Shown: positions 17,797-27,531 of the stretch, one piece after another
Position numbering within the stretch: the first letter of the stretch is position 1
How the letters are laid out: the number at the start of each line of letters is the position of its first letter
Assembly (NCBI RefSeq): GCF_040049195.1
Contig: NZ_JBDZDL010000003.1
Length of the DNA: 64,000 nucleotides
Direction: 5' to 3' (one strand)
DNA from: NCEH01 sp040049195
Lineage (GTDB): Bacteria > Pseudomonadota > Alphaproteobacteria > Rhizobiales > Xanthobacteraceae
Notes under the pieces: generated by a model
Seen by the model: the letters and a program-made list of their open reading frames with translations, nothing else
The model's database searches: none
What the model was told of the DNA's origin: nothing
Made by a program: the position numbers and the translations under genes

Positions 17797-18603
17797 ATGA
17801 AAATTCACGCAGGCTATCGGATCGCCTACGATTGCCCCCAGCCGACCCCGATGATCCTGACCCTGAGCGTGCATCCCTCGCGAGTCGGCGACCTGCTCAA
17901 TCCCGACCGGGCGATGTTCGATCCGCCGATCCCCGCCAACACCTATCACGACATCTTCGGCAATTTCTGCCACGTCATCAATGCCCCCGCCGGCCGGCTG
18001 ACCATGTTCACCGACTTCACCATCATGGATGGCGGGCAGGCCGATCCCTACGCCCCGCAGGCCGTGCAGCATGCGCTGTCCGACCTGCCGGTGGACGTGC
18101 TGCTCTATCTGCTGGGCAGCCGCTATTGCGAGACCGACCGCTTGTCCGACATCGCCTGGTCGCTGTTCGGGAATGTGCCCAAGGGCTGGCCGCTGGTGAG
18201 CGCCATCTGCGATTTCGTGCACCAGCGCATCACCTTCGGCTACGCCCACGCGCGCCCGACCAAGACCGCGTTCGAGGCCTATAACGAGCAATGCGGCGTG
18301 TGCCGCGACTTCGCCCACCTCGCCGTCACGCTGTGCCGCTGCATGAACGTGCCGGCCCGCTATTGCACCGGCTATCTCGGCGATATCGGCGTGCCGTACG
18401 ACGGCTCGGCGATGGATTTCAGCGCCTGGTTCGAGGTCTATCTGGGCGATCACTGGTATACGTTCGATGCCCGGCACAACAAGCCGCGGATCGGCCGCAT
18501 CCTGATGGCGCGCGGGCGCGATGCCACCGACGTGGCCATCGTCACCTCGTTCGGCCCCTGCACGCTGGCGAGCTTCGAGGTGATGACCGACGAAGTCGCC
18601 TGA
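17797..18603 (+). CDS. Transglutaminase-like family protein lacking the usual catalytic His
   Basis: The 268-residue protein has an N-terminal region (KIHAGYRIAYDCPQPTPMILTLSVHPSR) typical of a subgroup of bacterial transglutaminase-like proteins. The core has Cys169 in QCGVCRDFAHLAVTLC and Asp224 in WYTFDARHN. At the position of the family's His it has Ser209 (MDFSAWFEVYL), whereas the paralogue at 5960 has HAW there. This may be a feature of the subgroup or a loss of activity. The stop codon is 45 bp from the convergent ftsK stop, with a small GC hairpin between them. Confidence 0.9.
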   Translation: MKIHAGYRIAYDCPQPTPMILTLSVHPSRVGDLLNPDRAMFDPPIPANTYHDIFGNFCHVINAPAGRLTMFTDFTIMDGGQADPYAPQAVQHALSDLPVDVLLYLLGSRYCETDRLSDIAWSLFGNVPKGWPLVSAICDFVHQRITFGYAHARPTKTAFEAYNEQCGVCRDFAHLAVTLCRCMNVPARYCTGYLGDIGVPYDGSAMDFSAWFEVYLGDHWYTFDARHNKPRIGRILMARGRDATDVAIVTSFGPCTLASFEVMTDEVA

Positions 18604-18612
18604 GCCGCCGGC

Positions 18613-18631
18613 CCGCGGGTTCTCCCCGCGG
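18613..18631. terminator. Short GC hairpin between convergent genes
   Basis: A 7-bp stem (CCGCGGG with CCCGCGG) and a 5-nt loop lie between the stop codons of the transglutaminase-like gene and ftsK. There is no T-tract, so the function as a bidirectional terminator is tentative. Confidence 0.35.
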
Positions 18632-18648
18632 CGCCCCGGCGATCCCGT

Positions 18649-21624
18649 TCAGAGCGCGCGGGCGCCGGTGAGGATCTCGCGCTTGCCGGCATGATTGGCC
18701 GGGCCGACGATCCCCTCGCTCTCCATGCGTTCCATGAGGCTCGCCGCCTTGTTGTAGCCCACCTGGAGCCGGCGCTGGATATAGGAGGTGGACGCCTTGC
18801 GGTCCCGCAGGACGATGGCGACCGCCTGTTCGTAGAGATCGCCGCTGGCTTCGCCCAGCGCGCCCTTGTCGAACACCGCGTCGTCGCCCTCCCCGATGCC
18901 CTCGGCTTCCTCCTCGCTGGTCACCGCGTCGAGATATTCCGGGCCGCCCTGGGCTTTCAGGTGGGCCACCACCTTTTCCACCTCGCCGTCGGACACGAAC
19001 GGCCCGTGCACGCGGGTGATGCGGCCGCCGCTCGCCATGTAGAGCATGTCGCCCTGGCCCAGCAGCTGCTCGGCTCCCATCTCGCCGAGAATGGTGCGGC
19101 TGTCGATCTTGCTGGTCACCTGGAACGAGATCCGGGTCGGGAAATTCGCCTTGATGGTGCCGGTGATGACATCCACCGAGGGGCGCTGGGTGGCCATCAC
19201 CAGATGGATGCCCGCGGCGCGCGCCATCTGGGCGAGGCGCTGGATGGCGCCTTCGATTTCCTTGCCGGCGGTCAGCATCAGGTCCGCCATCTCGTCCACG
19301 ATGATGACGATGAACGGCAGGGCGGTCAGGTCCATGTCCTGTTCCTCGAACAGGGCCTCCCCGGTTTCCTTGTCGAAGCCAACCTGGACCTGGCGCTTGA
19401 TGATCTCGCCTTTGGCCCGCGCTTCCGCCATGCGGGCGTTGAAGCCGTCGATATTGCGCACCCCGAGGCGGGACATCTTGCGATAGCGATCCTCCATCTC
19501 GCGCACCGCCCATTTGAGCGCGATGATCGCCTTCTTCGGGTCGGTCACCACCGGCGTCAGCAGGTGGGGGATGCCCTCATAGACCGAAAGCTCCAGCATC
19601 TTCGGGTCGATCATGATCAGCCGGCAGGCCTGCGGCGTGTGCCGGTAGAGCAGCGAGAGGATCATGGTGTTGATGGCCACCGATTTGCCGGAGCCGGTGG
19701 TGCCGGCCACCAGCAGATGCGGCATGCGGGCAAGATCGACGATCACCGGCTCGCCGCCGATGGTCTTGCCGAGCGCGATCGCGAGCTTCGCATGCGCCTC
19801 GTCGAGGTGCGGGCCCTCCAGCAATTCGCGCAGCCACACGGTGCCGCGCCGCCGGTTCGGCAGCTCGATGCCGATGACGTTGCGCCCCTCCACCACCGCC
19901 ACGCGCACCGACACCGCGCTCATGGAGCGCGCGATATCCGCCGCGAGGCCGATGACGCGGCTGGACTTGGTGCCCGGCGCGGGCTCGAATTCATAGAGCG
20001 TCACCACCGGACCCGGATTGGCATCGATCACCTCGCCGCGCACGCCGAAATCTCGCAGCGTCTGCTGGAGAATGGCCGAGCTCTGGTCGAGGAATTCCTC
20101 GGACAACTCGAAGTCCGGCTCCTGCACCGGCGGCTCGCGCAGCAGGTCCAGGGCGGGAAGCTCATAGGCGTCGAACTCATCCGCGGCGGCGGCCGCGAGG
20201 GGCGGCGGCGGGACCGGAGCGACGGACGATGGCGCGCCCGTCGCGGAAGGGGCCGCGTTTTGCGGCGTGGCCATCGGCGGCGTGCCCAGCGTGGGCGGGA
20301 AATTCAACCCATGGAACGCCCAATGGAAAGAGGCCCCGACGATGGCGGACAACGGATCCAGGGCCATCGGCGCGGACGCCGGGGCCGGCAGATCGGCGAC
20401 GTCCGTTTGCACAGCGGGTTCTGCTTGGGCGGCAACTTCCACGGGCGCGGGCGCCGCGTCGGCGTTGGCCTCGGTTTCCGGTAAGGGTACGAGGTCCGGG
20501 AGCGCGTCCGCCACCGCCTCCTCGCGCGCGGGCTCATCCCCCGAGGCGATTTCGGCATTTATCTCCTGCGCTTGCGCATCGTGCGGGGTGTGCACCGGCA
20601 CAAGGTCCTGCTCCACGGCGGCAGGCGGATTCAGCCCTGCGCCCAGGCAAATGAGCCGGCCGATCTTCAACAGCGTGTGCGGCACGGCGGACCCGGCGGG
20701 CGGATCGCACGGCTCCGGGGATTCGTCTTGCGCCGCATCGCTCGGGAACGCGGCGTCCTGTGCAGCGACGAGCTGAGATTCTTGCTCGACATCGCCGTCC
20801 GCGTCGGGATCGCGCATCGCCCACCCGGATGCGGGGGCGCGCGTCTCTTCGGTCGGAGCGAGAGCGACCGGCGTCTCGGCTGCGTCGTCCTCACTCCGCT
20901 GCTCGGCCGGAGGTGGAGCGAGAGCGAGATGTTCGGCATCGGCCGACACAATCTGGATGGCGGCGGCGTCAACCGGATCTGCCGGCATTTCGATACCGGA
21001 GGCTTTTTCGTCCGGCGCCAGGGCGATGTCGGCCGACGCCGATGACACGGGCGCCTCCGGCGCGGCCAAGGCGATCTCGCTGCCCTCTGCCAATACCGGC
21101 GCGGCAGCGTCCTCCCCAAGGCCCGCTGGACCTTGGGCGCCCCCCCCTTCGATGGCCGCGCGCAGCATTTCCAGGGCCACCGGGGGTTCCGCCGCATCGC
21201 TCCACGCCATGCTCGCGGTCTGAGTCTCGGGCTCGGTTTCCTCCACCAGGAAGCGCCAGGTCGGCCCCACGCTTGGAACGGCGGCCGTTTCGACCGGCGC
21301 GGCACCGCTCTCTTCGGAAGCCGCCTGATCCGGGGCGATGGCGGCGCGCTCCGCCGGGGGCGGCGAGGTCACTTTCGGCGATTCGCCCATGCCGTGGCGG
21401 GTGCGCAGGAAATGGTCCGGAGTCCGGGTGAAGCGGGTGTTTTCGTCCAAGGTGAAGGGGCGCAGCCAGCTCGGCACCAGATCGAGCGCGACCCAGGGAG
21501 AAAAGGCGGCGTCGCGGGCATCCTTGGACAACAGCGGACGGCCCGTCGGCAGCGCGGTGCCGGCCCGCGCGGAGAGGGAGAAAGACGGCTCGTAGGTTCT
21601 GGGAGGGCGGTTTGAAGAAGGCAT
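18649..21624 (-). CDS. ftsK: FtsK/SpoIIIE-type DNA translocase without N-terminal membrane domain
   Basis: The 991-residue protein has a long, Ala/Pro/Glu-rich, probably disordered N-terminal half (about 80-500). An FtsK alpha-domain follows (about 510-600, LRDFGVRGEVIDANPGPVVTLYEFEPAPGTK). The motor has Walker A GTTGSGKS at 641-648 and Walker B FIVIIVDEMADL at about 771. A C-terminal gamma winged helix (about 929-985, YIQRRLQVGYNKAASLMERMESEGIVG) reads polar DNA motifs in known FtsKs. It is a hexameric ATP-driven DNA pump for chromosome segregation and XerCD activation. Unlike classical FtsK, no transmembrane segments are visible at the N-terminus, so it is probably soluble or recruited by partners. 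Many alphaproteobacteria carry a second, membrane-anchored FtsK elsewhere. Confidence 0.93.
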   Translation of the reverse strand: MPSSNRPPRTYEPSFSLSARAGTALPTGRPLLSKDARDAAFSPWVALDLVPSWLRPFTLDENTRFTRTPDHFLRTRHGMGESPKVTSPPPAERAAIAPDQAASEESGAAPVETAAVPSVGPTWRFLVEETEPETQTASMAWSDAAEPPVALEMLRAAIEGGGAQGPAGLGEDAAAPVLAEGSEIALAAPEAPVSSASADIALAPDEKASGIEMPADPVDAAAIQIVSADAEHLALAPPPAEQRSEDDAAETPVALAPTEETRAPASGWAMRDPDADGDVEQESQLVAAQDAAFPSDAAQDESPEPCDPPAGSAVPHTLLKIGRLICLGAGLNPPAAVEQDLVPVHTPHDAQAQEINAEIASGDEPAREEAVADALPDLVPLPETEANADAAPAPVEVAAQAEPAVQTDVADLPAPASAPMALDPLSAIVGASFHWAFHGLNFPPTLGTPPMATPQNAAPSATGAPSSVAPVPPPPLAAAAADEFDAYELPALDLLREPPVQEPDFELSEEFLDQSSAILQQTLRDFGVRGEVIDANPGPVVTLYEFEPAPGTKSSRVIGLAADIARSMSAVSVRVAVVEGRNVIGIELPNRRRGTVWLRELLEGPHLDEAHAKLAIALGKTIGGEPVIVDLARMPHLLVAGTTGSGKSVAINTMILSLLYRHTPQACRLIMIDPKMLELSVYEGIPHLLTPVVTDPKKAIIALKWAVREMEDRYRKMSRLGVRNIDGFNARMAEARAKGEIIKRQVQVGFDKETGEALFEEQDMDLTALPFIVIIVDEMADLMLTAGKEIEGAIQRLAQMARAAGIHLVMATQRPSVDVITGTIKANFPTRISFQVTSKIDSRTILGEMGAEQLLGQGDMLYMASGGRITRVHGPFVSDGEVEKVVAHLKAQGGPEYLDAVTSEEEAEGIGEGDDAVFDKGALGEASGDLYEQAVAIVLRDRKASTSYIQRRLQVGYNKAASLMERMESEGIVGPANHAGKREILTGARAL

Positions 21625-22131
21625 GATCTTCCATGACCCGGAGGGCCGGCCGAGCCGGCCGCGTTGTCTCCAGGGATACGGAGTGCGGCGTTAACAGGAG
21701 GTTTTGGGAGGCGGCTCCGCCCACAGGCCAGACGAGGGGCCGAAGGCCCGTTCGTTCGGCAGTGCACAATAATGCTTTGGTTTAACCATGCATTGCCGCA
21801 ACGACTATTTCCGGCCGCATCCAACTTATTAACCATAAGCTTTTCATTGGCCGTGTTGAAAAACAACGGCATTGGGGATAGCGTCGCTTCAACGTCTTTT
21901 GCTCGGCTTTTGTTTTCCATCCTGGATATCGCCCCATGAGACGCGCGCCCATTTCCGCCGCCCGCATGCCGCTCCTCGCCGCTCGCGCGCTTGCCGCCCG
22001 TGCGCTTGCCGCGCCCATGGGCCAAAAGCCGCGCGCCCAACGCCCCTGACCTTATGCCGCCGGCCTGCGGCTCCGCAGACGCGGTTCCTTCAGCCGATGC
22101 CCCTCGCAATCCCCACCTCGGAGGTCCTCAC
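21625..22131. promoter_or_regulatory. Intergenic region between ftsK and fumC
   Basis: These 507 bp between divergent genes include an AT-rich block (about 21765-21925) that stands out from its surroundings and probably holds promoters. The frame that continues upstream from fumC has no conserved content. No dyad, riboswitch or RNA gene is recognised. Confidence 0.4.
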
Positions 22132-23544
22132 GTGACTGACATGCGCAAGGAAACCGACAGCCTCGGTGAAGTCGATGTCCCGGCGGACAAGCTGTGGGGT
22201 GCGCAGACCCAGCGCTCGCTCGAGCATTTCAGCATCGGCACGGATTTGATGCCGCGCGAGATGATCACCGCATATGCCATTCTCAAGAAGGCGGCGGCGC
22301 GGGCGAACCATGCCGGCGGGCGCCTTGCGGAAGAGCCCTACAAGCTGATCGTGCAGGTGTGCGACGAACTGCTCGCCGGCCAGCACCAGGACATGTTTCC
22401 GCTGCACGTGTGGATGACCGGCAGCGGCACCCAGTTCAACATGAACGTCAATGAGGTGATCTCGAACCGCTGCTGCCAGCTCGCGGGCACGCCGCTCGCC
22501 AGCAAGACGCCGGTGCACCCCAACGACCATGTGAACATGTCGCAATCGTCGAACGACAGCTTCCCCTCGGCCATGCATATCGCGGTGGGCGTCAACGCCA
22601 ACCAGCGGCTGATCCCGGCGGTGCAGGCGCTGCGCGACGCGATCTCGGCCAAGGCCGAGGAATGGGCGGACATCGTCAAGATCGGCCGCACCCACATGCA
22701 GGATGCGACCCCGCTGACGCTCGGCCAGGAATGGTCCGGCTATGCCGGCATGCTGGGGGACGATATCGAGCGCCTTCAGGATGCGCTGAAGGGCGTCTAT
22801 CGCCTCGCGCTCGGCGGTACGGCGGTCGGCACCGGCATCAATGCGGCGCCGGGATTTGCGGAGGCGGCGGCGGCCGAGATCGCGGACCTCACCGGCCTGC
22901 CCTATGTGACCGCGCCGAACAAGTTCACCGTCCAGGGCGCCCATGACGCCTTGGTGCAATTCTCCGGCACGCTGCGCACGCTGGCCGCCTCGCTCTACAA
23001 GATCGGCAACGACATCCGCCTCATGTCGTGCGGCCCGCGCGCGGGCTTTGCCGAGCTGATCATCCCGGAGAACGAGCCCGGCTCCTCCATCATGCCCGGC
23101 AAGGTGAACCCCACCCAGGCCGAAGCGCTCACCATGATCGCCGTGCAGATGATGGGCAACGACGTCAGCGTCGGCTTCGGCGGTGCCAGCGGCTATCTGG
23201 AGATGAACGTCTACAAGCCGCTGATCATCTTCAACATCGCCCATTCCATCACCATCGCGTCCGACGGCTGCACCAATTTCCGCAGGTTCCTGGTGGAAGG
23301 CACCAAGCCGAACCGCAAGAAGATCCAGGAATATGTGGACCGCTCGCTGATGCTGGTGACCGCGCTCGCCCCGGTGATCGGCTATGATAAGGCTTCCAGG
23401 ATCGCCCATCACGCCATGGACAACGACCTCACGCTGAAGGAAGCCGCGCTGGCGCTCGAATTCGTCACCGAGGAGGAATTCCTGCGCGTCGTGGACCCGG
23501 CCAAGATGGTGAAACCCTATGTGGCGAAGGAGGAAGGCCACTGA
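22132..23544 (+). CDS. fumC: Class II fumarate hydratase
   Basis: The 470-residue enzyme belongs to the aspartase/fumarase superfamily and interconverts fumarate and L-malate in the TCA cycle. The signature GSSIMPGKVNP is at 317-327 with the catalytic Ser loop. The substrate-site segments TGSGTQFNMNVNE (fumarase-type), HPNDHVNMSQSSNDSFPSAMHIA and the general-base His188 in IGRTHMQDATPLTLGQE are present. GTG 22132 is preferred as start because GGAGG precedes it by 7 nt; the first ATG is three codons on. It stands before the malic enzyme gene on the same strand (176 bp gap). The two together connect fumarate, malate and pyruvate. Confidence 0.97.
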   Translation: MTDMRKETDSLGEVDVPADKLWGAQTQRSLEHFSIGTDLMPREMITAYAILKKAAARANHAGGRLAEEPYKLIVQVCDELLAGQHQDMFPLHVWMTGSGTQFNMNVNEVISNRCCQLAGTPLASKTPVHPNDHVNMSQSSNDSFPSAMHIAVGVNANQRLIPAVQALRDAISAKAEEWADIVKIGRTHMQDATPLTLGQEWSGYAGMLGDDIERLQDALKGVYRLALGGTAVGTGINAAPGFAEAAAAEIADLTGLPYVTAPNKFTVQGAHDALVQFSGTLRTLAASLYKIGNDIRLMSCGPRAGFAELIIPENEPGSSIMPGKVNPTQAEALTMIAVQMMGNDVSVGFGGASGYLEMNVYKPLIIFNIAHSITIASDGCTNFRRFLVEGTKPNRKKIQEYVDRSLMLVTALAPVIGYDKASRIAHHAMDNDLTLKEAALALEFVTEEEFLRVVDPAKMVKPYVAKEEGH

Positions 23545-23554
23545 GTCTTCCGGC

Positions 23555-23575
23555 GGCGCCGCTCAGGGCGGCGCC
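23555..23575 (+). terminator. GC hairpin after fumC
   Basis: An 8-bp stem (GGCGCCGC with GCGGCGCC) with a 5-nt loop lies 10 bp after the fumC stop codon. No T-tract follows, so it may only attenuate or protect the message end. Confidence 0.35.
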
Positions 23576-23720
23576 CGTGGCGTCTTCCGCCTGCACGCCC
23601 CGCGCCAGCGCTGGGCGGTAAAGTCCGGTCCCAGGCGGAGCAGCCCAACGGCCGCACTGCCGCAAAGTCCCCCGCCTTCCAGAAGCGCATAAGAAGATCA
23701 ACTCTCCCGGAGGTTCCGCC

Positions 23721-25361
23721 ATGACCGCGTCGAGCGACCAGACCACCACGAAGGGGGTCGCACTGCTTCACAATCCCATTCTCAATCGCGGCAGCGCCTT
23801 CGCCGTGGAGGACCGGGCGCGGCTCGGCCTGGAAGGCTTCCTGCCGCCGGTGGCGGACACGCTGGAAACGCAGGTCGCCCGCGTCCACCTGCAATTGACG
23901 CAGCTCGACAACGACCTGCAGAAATACCTGCTGCTGAGCGATCTCCAGGCCCGCAACCAAACGCTGTTCTATGCGGTGCTGATGTCCGATCCGGCGGTGT
24001 TCATGCCGCTGGTCTATACCCCCACCGTGGGCGAGGCGTGCCAGAAGTTCGACCATGTGCTGCGCGCCACGCGCGGCATGTATCTGCCGATCACGCTGAA
24101 GGGCCGCCTGAAGGAGGTGCTCTCGCGCTGGCCGCAGAGCGACGTGCGCTTCATCGTGGTGACCGACGGCGAGCGCATCCTTGGCCTCGGCGACCTCGGC
24201 GTCGGCGGCATGGGCATCCCGGTGGGTAAGCTCTCGCTCTATACGGTCTGCGCCGGCGTGCCGCCGGAACTGACCTTGCCGATCACGCTCGATGTCGGCA
24301 CCAACAATGCGGCGCTGCTGGAGGACCCGCTCTATCTCGGCCTGCGGCAGAACCGCGTGCGCGGGGCCGAATACGACGCCTTCATCGACGAATTCGTCAC
24401 CGCCGTGACCACGCTCTATCCCCGCTGCTGCCTGCAATGGGAAGATTTCGCCAACATCAACGCGGTGCCGATCCTGGAGCGCTACCGGGACAAGATCTGC
24501 ACCTATAATGACGACATCCAGGGCACGGCGGCGGTCGCGGTGGCGGGCATCTACGGCGCGCTGCGCATCTCCAAGGAAAAGCTCACGGACCAGACCTTCC
24601 TGTTCCTCGGCGGCGGCTCGGCGGCCACCGGCATCGCCGAGCTGATCAGCCAGGCCATGGTGCTGGAAGGCGCGACGATCGAGGAGGCGCGGGCGCGCAA
24701 CTGGCTGTTCGACGTCAACGGCCTGATGGTCGATTCCCGCACCGACATCGCCGGCTTCCAGAAGCCGTTCGCCCACGACCATGCGCCGGTGAATTCGTTC
24801 GTCGAGGCCATCGAGGCGATCCGGCCCACCGGCATCGTCGGGGTGAGCACGGTGCCGAAGCTGTTCAACCAGGCGGTGATCCAGGCCATGTCGAAGATCA
24901 ACGCGCGGCCGATCATCTTCCCCTATTCCAATCCCACCTCGCGCTCGGAATGCACGGCGGACGAGGCCTATCGCTGGTCGGAGGGGAAGGCGATCTTCGC
25001 CAGCGGCAGCCCGTTTGCGCCGGTGACGCTGGGCGACAAGACCTTCGTCCCCGGCCAGGGCAACAATGTCTATATCTTCCCCGCCATGGGCATGGCGGTG
25101 CTCGCCACCGAGGCGCGCCGCGTGACGGAAGCCATGTTCATCGTCGCCGCCAAGGCGGTGGCCGAGCAGGTGACCGACGCGGACCTGGACAAGGGCCTGA
25201 TCTATCCGCCGCAGAGCGACATCCGAAAGGCCTCGCTGCACGTGGCGGTGCGCATCGCCGAATATGTGTTCGACAACGGCCTCGCGCAGGTTCAGCGCCC
25301 GGCCGACATCGCGGCGCACATCGCGGCGCTCGCCTATCTCCCCGCCTATCCTCCGGTCTGA
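23721..25361 (+). CDS. maeA: NAD-dependent malic enzyme (oxaloacetate-decarboxylating)
   Basis: The 546-residue protein is of the long, MaeA/eukaryotic-like type. It oxidatively decarboxylates malate to pyruvate. It shows the active-site Tyr99 in VYTPTVGEACQKF, Lys170 in IPVGKLSLY, metal ligands in QWEDF and YNDDIQGT (about E241, D242, D265), the dinucleotide motif FLGGGSAATGIAELI and the C-terminal PYSNPTSRSECTADEAYRW segment. The preference for NAD is inferred from the family, not from a decisive residue. GGAGG lies 8 nt before the ATG. It is followed after 6 bp by a threonine/serine exporter gene, so the two are probably co-transcribed. Confidence 0.94.
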   Translation: MTASSDQTTTKGVALLHNPILNRGSAFAVEDRARLGLEGFLPPVADTLETQVARVHLQLTQLDNDLQKYLLLSDLQARNQTLFYAVLMSDPAVFMPLVYTPTVGEACQKFDHVLRATRGMYLPITLKGRLKEVLSRWPQSDVRFIVVTDGERILGLGDLGVGGMGIPVGKLSLYTVCAGVPPELTLPITLDVGTNNAALLEDPLYLGLRQNRVRGAEYDAFIDEFVTAVTTLYPRCCLQWEDFANINAVPILERYRDKICTYNDDIQGTAAVAVAGIYGALRISKEKLTDQTFLFLGGGSAATGIAELISQAMVLEGATIEEARARNWLFDVNGLMVDSRTDIAGFQKPFAHDHAPVNSFVEAIEAIRPTGIVGVSTVPKLFNQAVIQAMSKINARPIIFPYSNPTSRSECTADEAYRWSEGKAIFASGSPFAPVTLGDKTFVPGQGNNVYIFPAMGMAVLATEARRVTEAMFIVAAKAVAEQVTDADLDKGLIYPPQSDIRKASLHVAVRIAEYVFDNGLAQVQRPADIAAHIAALAYLPAYPPV

Positions 25362-25367
25362 GGTGCC

Positions 25368-26657
25368 ATGATCCCACCAGCTCCGGCGCCATCCCCCGAT
25401 GACGCCTTCGCGCTCGTCTGTGCCAGCGCGAAAATCCTATACGTCAACGGACAGACCACCGAGCGGACGATCCATAATGCGGAGCGGCTCGCGCGCGCCC
25501 TCGGCCTCGGCGTCACGGTGTTTCCCACCTGGGGGGAACTCGTCGTCCGCATGGAGGGCACGCAGGCCTCAGGCACCACGCGCGTGGAGGCGATCGCCGC
25601 CGCGCCCGCCGGCGTGGACATGAACAAGGTGACGCTGACGCTCGGCGTCATCGACCGGGTCTGCGCGGGACGCCAGGACGTCACAAGCGCCCGCGCCGCG
25701 CTCGACGCCATCGCCCGCCTGCCGCCGGTTTCCACCCCGCGCTTCGTCGCGCTGGCGGCGGCCGGAGCAGCGGCGCTCTCGGTCATCTTCGGTGCCGGCG
25801 ACCTCACGACGCTGGCGCTGATCGCCTTCAGCGCCGGAGCGGGCGCGGCCCTGCGGCGCGGCCTTGCGCGGATCGCGAAGAATTTCCTGGCGCAGCCCCT
25901 GTGCGCCGCGCTCCTCGCCGGCCTGATCGCCGCCGCCGCCTCGCACCTCGTGCCGGGCGCCAATCTCTATCTGGTCGCCCTGTGCCCCTGCATGGTGCTG
26001 GTGCCGGGCCCGCACCTGCTGAATGGCGCGCTGGACCTCGCCCATATGCGCATCGGCCTCGGTGGCGCCCGGTTCGGTTTCGCCGGCCTCGTCATATTGC
26101 TGATTTCCGTCGGGCTGATCGCCGGCCTCGCCGTCGGGGTCGCGGGCCTGCCGGCGCCGGGGCCTGCGGCGCCGGTTCCGCTGGCCTATGACGTGATCGC
26201 CGCCGGCATCGCCGTGTCGGCCTTCGGCACGTTCTTCTCCATGCCCTGGCGCACCCTGCCCATTCCCATCGCCATCGGCATGACCGCCCATGCCAGCCGC
26301 TGGCTGGCGATCGCCGACGGGGCGAGCCTTGCCACCGGGGCGCTGGTGGCCTGCCTGATGGCGGCGACCCTGGTGACGCCCATCGCCAATCGCCTGCACC
26401 TGCCGTTCGCCGCCTTCGCCTTCGCGTCGGTGGTTTCGCTCATTCCCGGCGTGTTCCTGTTCCGCATGGCGGCGGGCATGGTGGCCCTGCTCGATGCCGG
26501 GCCCACGGCGGCGCCCGCCCTGCTGTTGCCGCCGATCCTGGACGGCACCACGGCGGTGGCGATCCTGCTCGCCATGGCGTTCGGGCTCATCCTGCCCAAG
26601 ATGCTGCTGGAACGGCTGTTTCCCAAATGGACCGGCATGGCTGCAGACCACACCTGA
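25368..26657 (+). CDS. Threonine/serine exporter (ThrE-type, DUF1212 plus DUF3815)
   Basis: The 429-residue protein fuses the two halves of the ThrE family. A soluble N-terminal part (to about 120) has the ERTIHNAERLARALGLGVTVFPTWGELVV pattern. A membrane part follows with about ten hydrophobic segments, including a conserved PCMVLVPGPHLLNGALDL motif. Characterised members export threonine and serine; in actinobacteria this is a single protein as here. The start lies 6 bp after the malic enzyme stop. It converges on the GntR regulator gene. Confidence 0.9.
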   Translation: MIPPAPAPSPDDAFALVCASAKILYVNGQTTERTIHNAERLARALGLGVTVFPTWGELVVRMEGTQASGTTRVEAIAAAPAGVDMNKVTLTLGVIDRVCAGRQDVTSARAALDAIARLPPVSTPRFVALAAAGAAALSVIFGAGDLTTLALIAFSAGAGAALRRGLARIAKNFLAQPLCAALLAGLIAAAASHLVPGANLYLVALCPCMVLVPGPHLLNGALDLAHMRIGLGGARFGFAGLVILLISVGLIAGLAVGVAGLPAPGPAAPVPLAYDVIAAGIAVSAFGTFFSMPWRTLPIPIAIGMTAHASRWLAIADGASLATGALVACLMAATLVTPIANRLHLPFAAFAFASVVSLIPGVFLFRMAAGMVALLDAGPTAAPALLLPPILDGTTAVAILLAMAFGLILPKMLLERLFPKWTGMAADHT

Positions 26658-26696
26658 GGGGTGGCCGCTTCTCGTACGCCGCGCCGACGCCGCCGC

Positions 26697-27470
26697 TTAG
26701 CGGCGCGGCGGGCTTGCCGCGCCGGATTTTCCCATCGCCGGCTTACGCGCGGCGGGCGCCCGCACCGGTTTCGGCCCGGCGACCGGCGCCTTTTCGGAAA
26801 AGTTGCTGTCCAGCACTGCAAGAGCGACCTTGGCGGCTTCCTGAATATGCAGGCGGCAGGCCTTCTCGGCCGCGTCCCCATCGCCCGAGGCAATCGCCTC
26901 GTATATGTCGCGGATCTCCACGATGCTGCGGGTGAGGCGCCCGGGCTGGGTCATGGAGGTGAAGCGCAGCAAGGTGATGCGGTTGTGCAGGCTGGTGAGC
27001 ATCTGCGTGACGAACACATTGTCGGCGCCGCCCATCAGCACCTTGTAGAACTGCGTCTTGGCCTCGATGAGCGCCAATTGCTCGTTGCTCTTCGCCGCCT
27101 TCACCAGCGCCTTGACGGTCTTGTCGAGTTCCTTGACCGCCTGCGGATCGTTGCGCTCCGCGAACTGGCGGCCCGCATAACCTTCCAGCAGGGCGCGGAT
27201 CTCATAGAGCTGGCGCGCCTCCTGCGCCGAAATGCTGCTGACGATGGGCCCGCGGTGGGGAATGGTCTGCACCAGCCCCTCCGCCTCGAGCTGGCGCAGC
27301 GCTTCGCGAATGGAGGTGCGCCCAACCCCGATCAGCTCGCACAGCTCGCGCTCGACCAGTCGCTGGCCGGGCTTGAACAAGCCCTTGGCGATGGCGGCGC
27401 GCAGCTTCTCCTCCACCATGAGACGCAATGTCGCCGCTTGGCGCGTGATGTGTAGATCCTGATTGTCCAT
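26697..27470 (-). CDS. GntR-family transcriptional regulator, FCD subfamily
   Basis: The 257-residue regulator has an N-terminal winged helix-turn-helix (LVERELCELIGVGRTSIREALRQLEAEGLVQTIPHRGPIVSSI) and a helical FCD effector domain (YEIRALLEGYAGRQFAERN ... HNRITLLRFTSMTQPGRLTRSIVEIRDIYEAI). A basic Pro/Ala-rich tail follows. FCD regulators typically repress catabolic genes and respond to carboxylates or pathway intermediates. ATG 27470 is chosen over an upstream TTG at 27485. It is divergent from the alcohol dehydrogenase gene and probably controls the island to 36.6 kb; a candidate operator decamer is listed separately. Confidence 0.93.
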   Translation of the reverse strand: MDNQDLHITRQAATLRLMVEEKLRAAIAKGLFKPGQRLVERELCELIGVGRTSIREALRQLEAEGLVQTIPHRGPIVSSISAQEARQLYEIRALLEGYAGRQFAERNDPQAVKELDKTVKALVKAAKSNEQLALIEAKTQFYKVLMGGADNVFVTQMLTSLHNRITLLRFTSMTQPGRLTRSIVEIRDIYEAIASGDGDAAEKACRLHIQEAAKVALAVLDSNFSEKAPVAGPKPVRAPAARKPAMGKSGAASPPRR

Positions 27471-27531
27471 CGCCCGACCTGCCAAACGTGCGGTCCCCTT
27501 TTGATATAACAGGCATGGCCTTCAAACCGCT

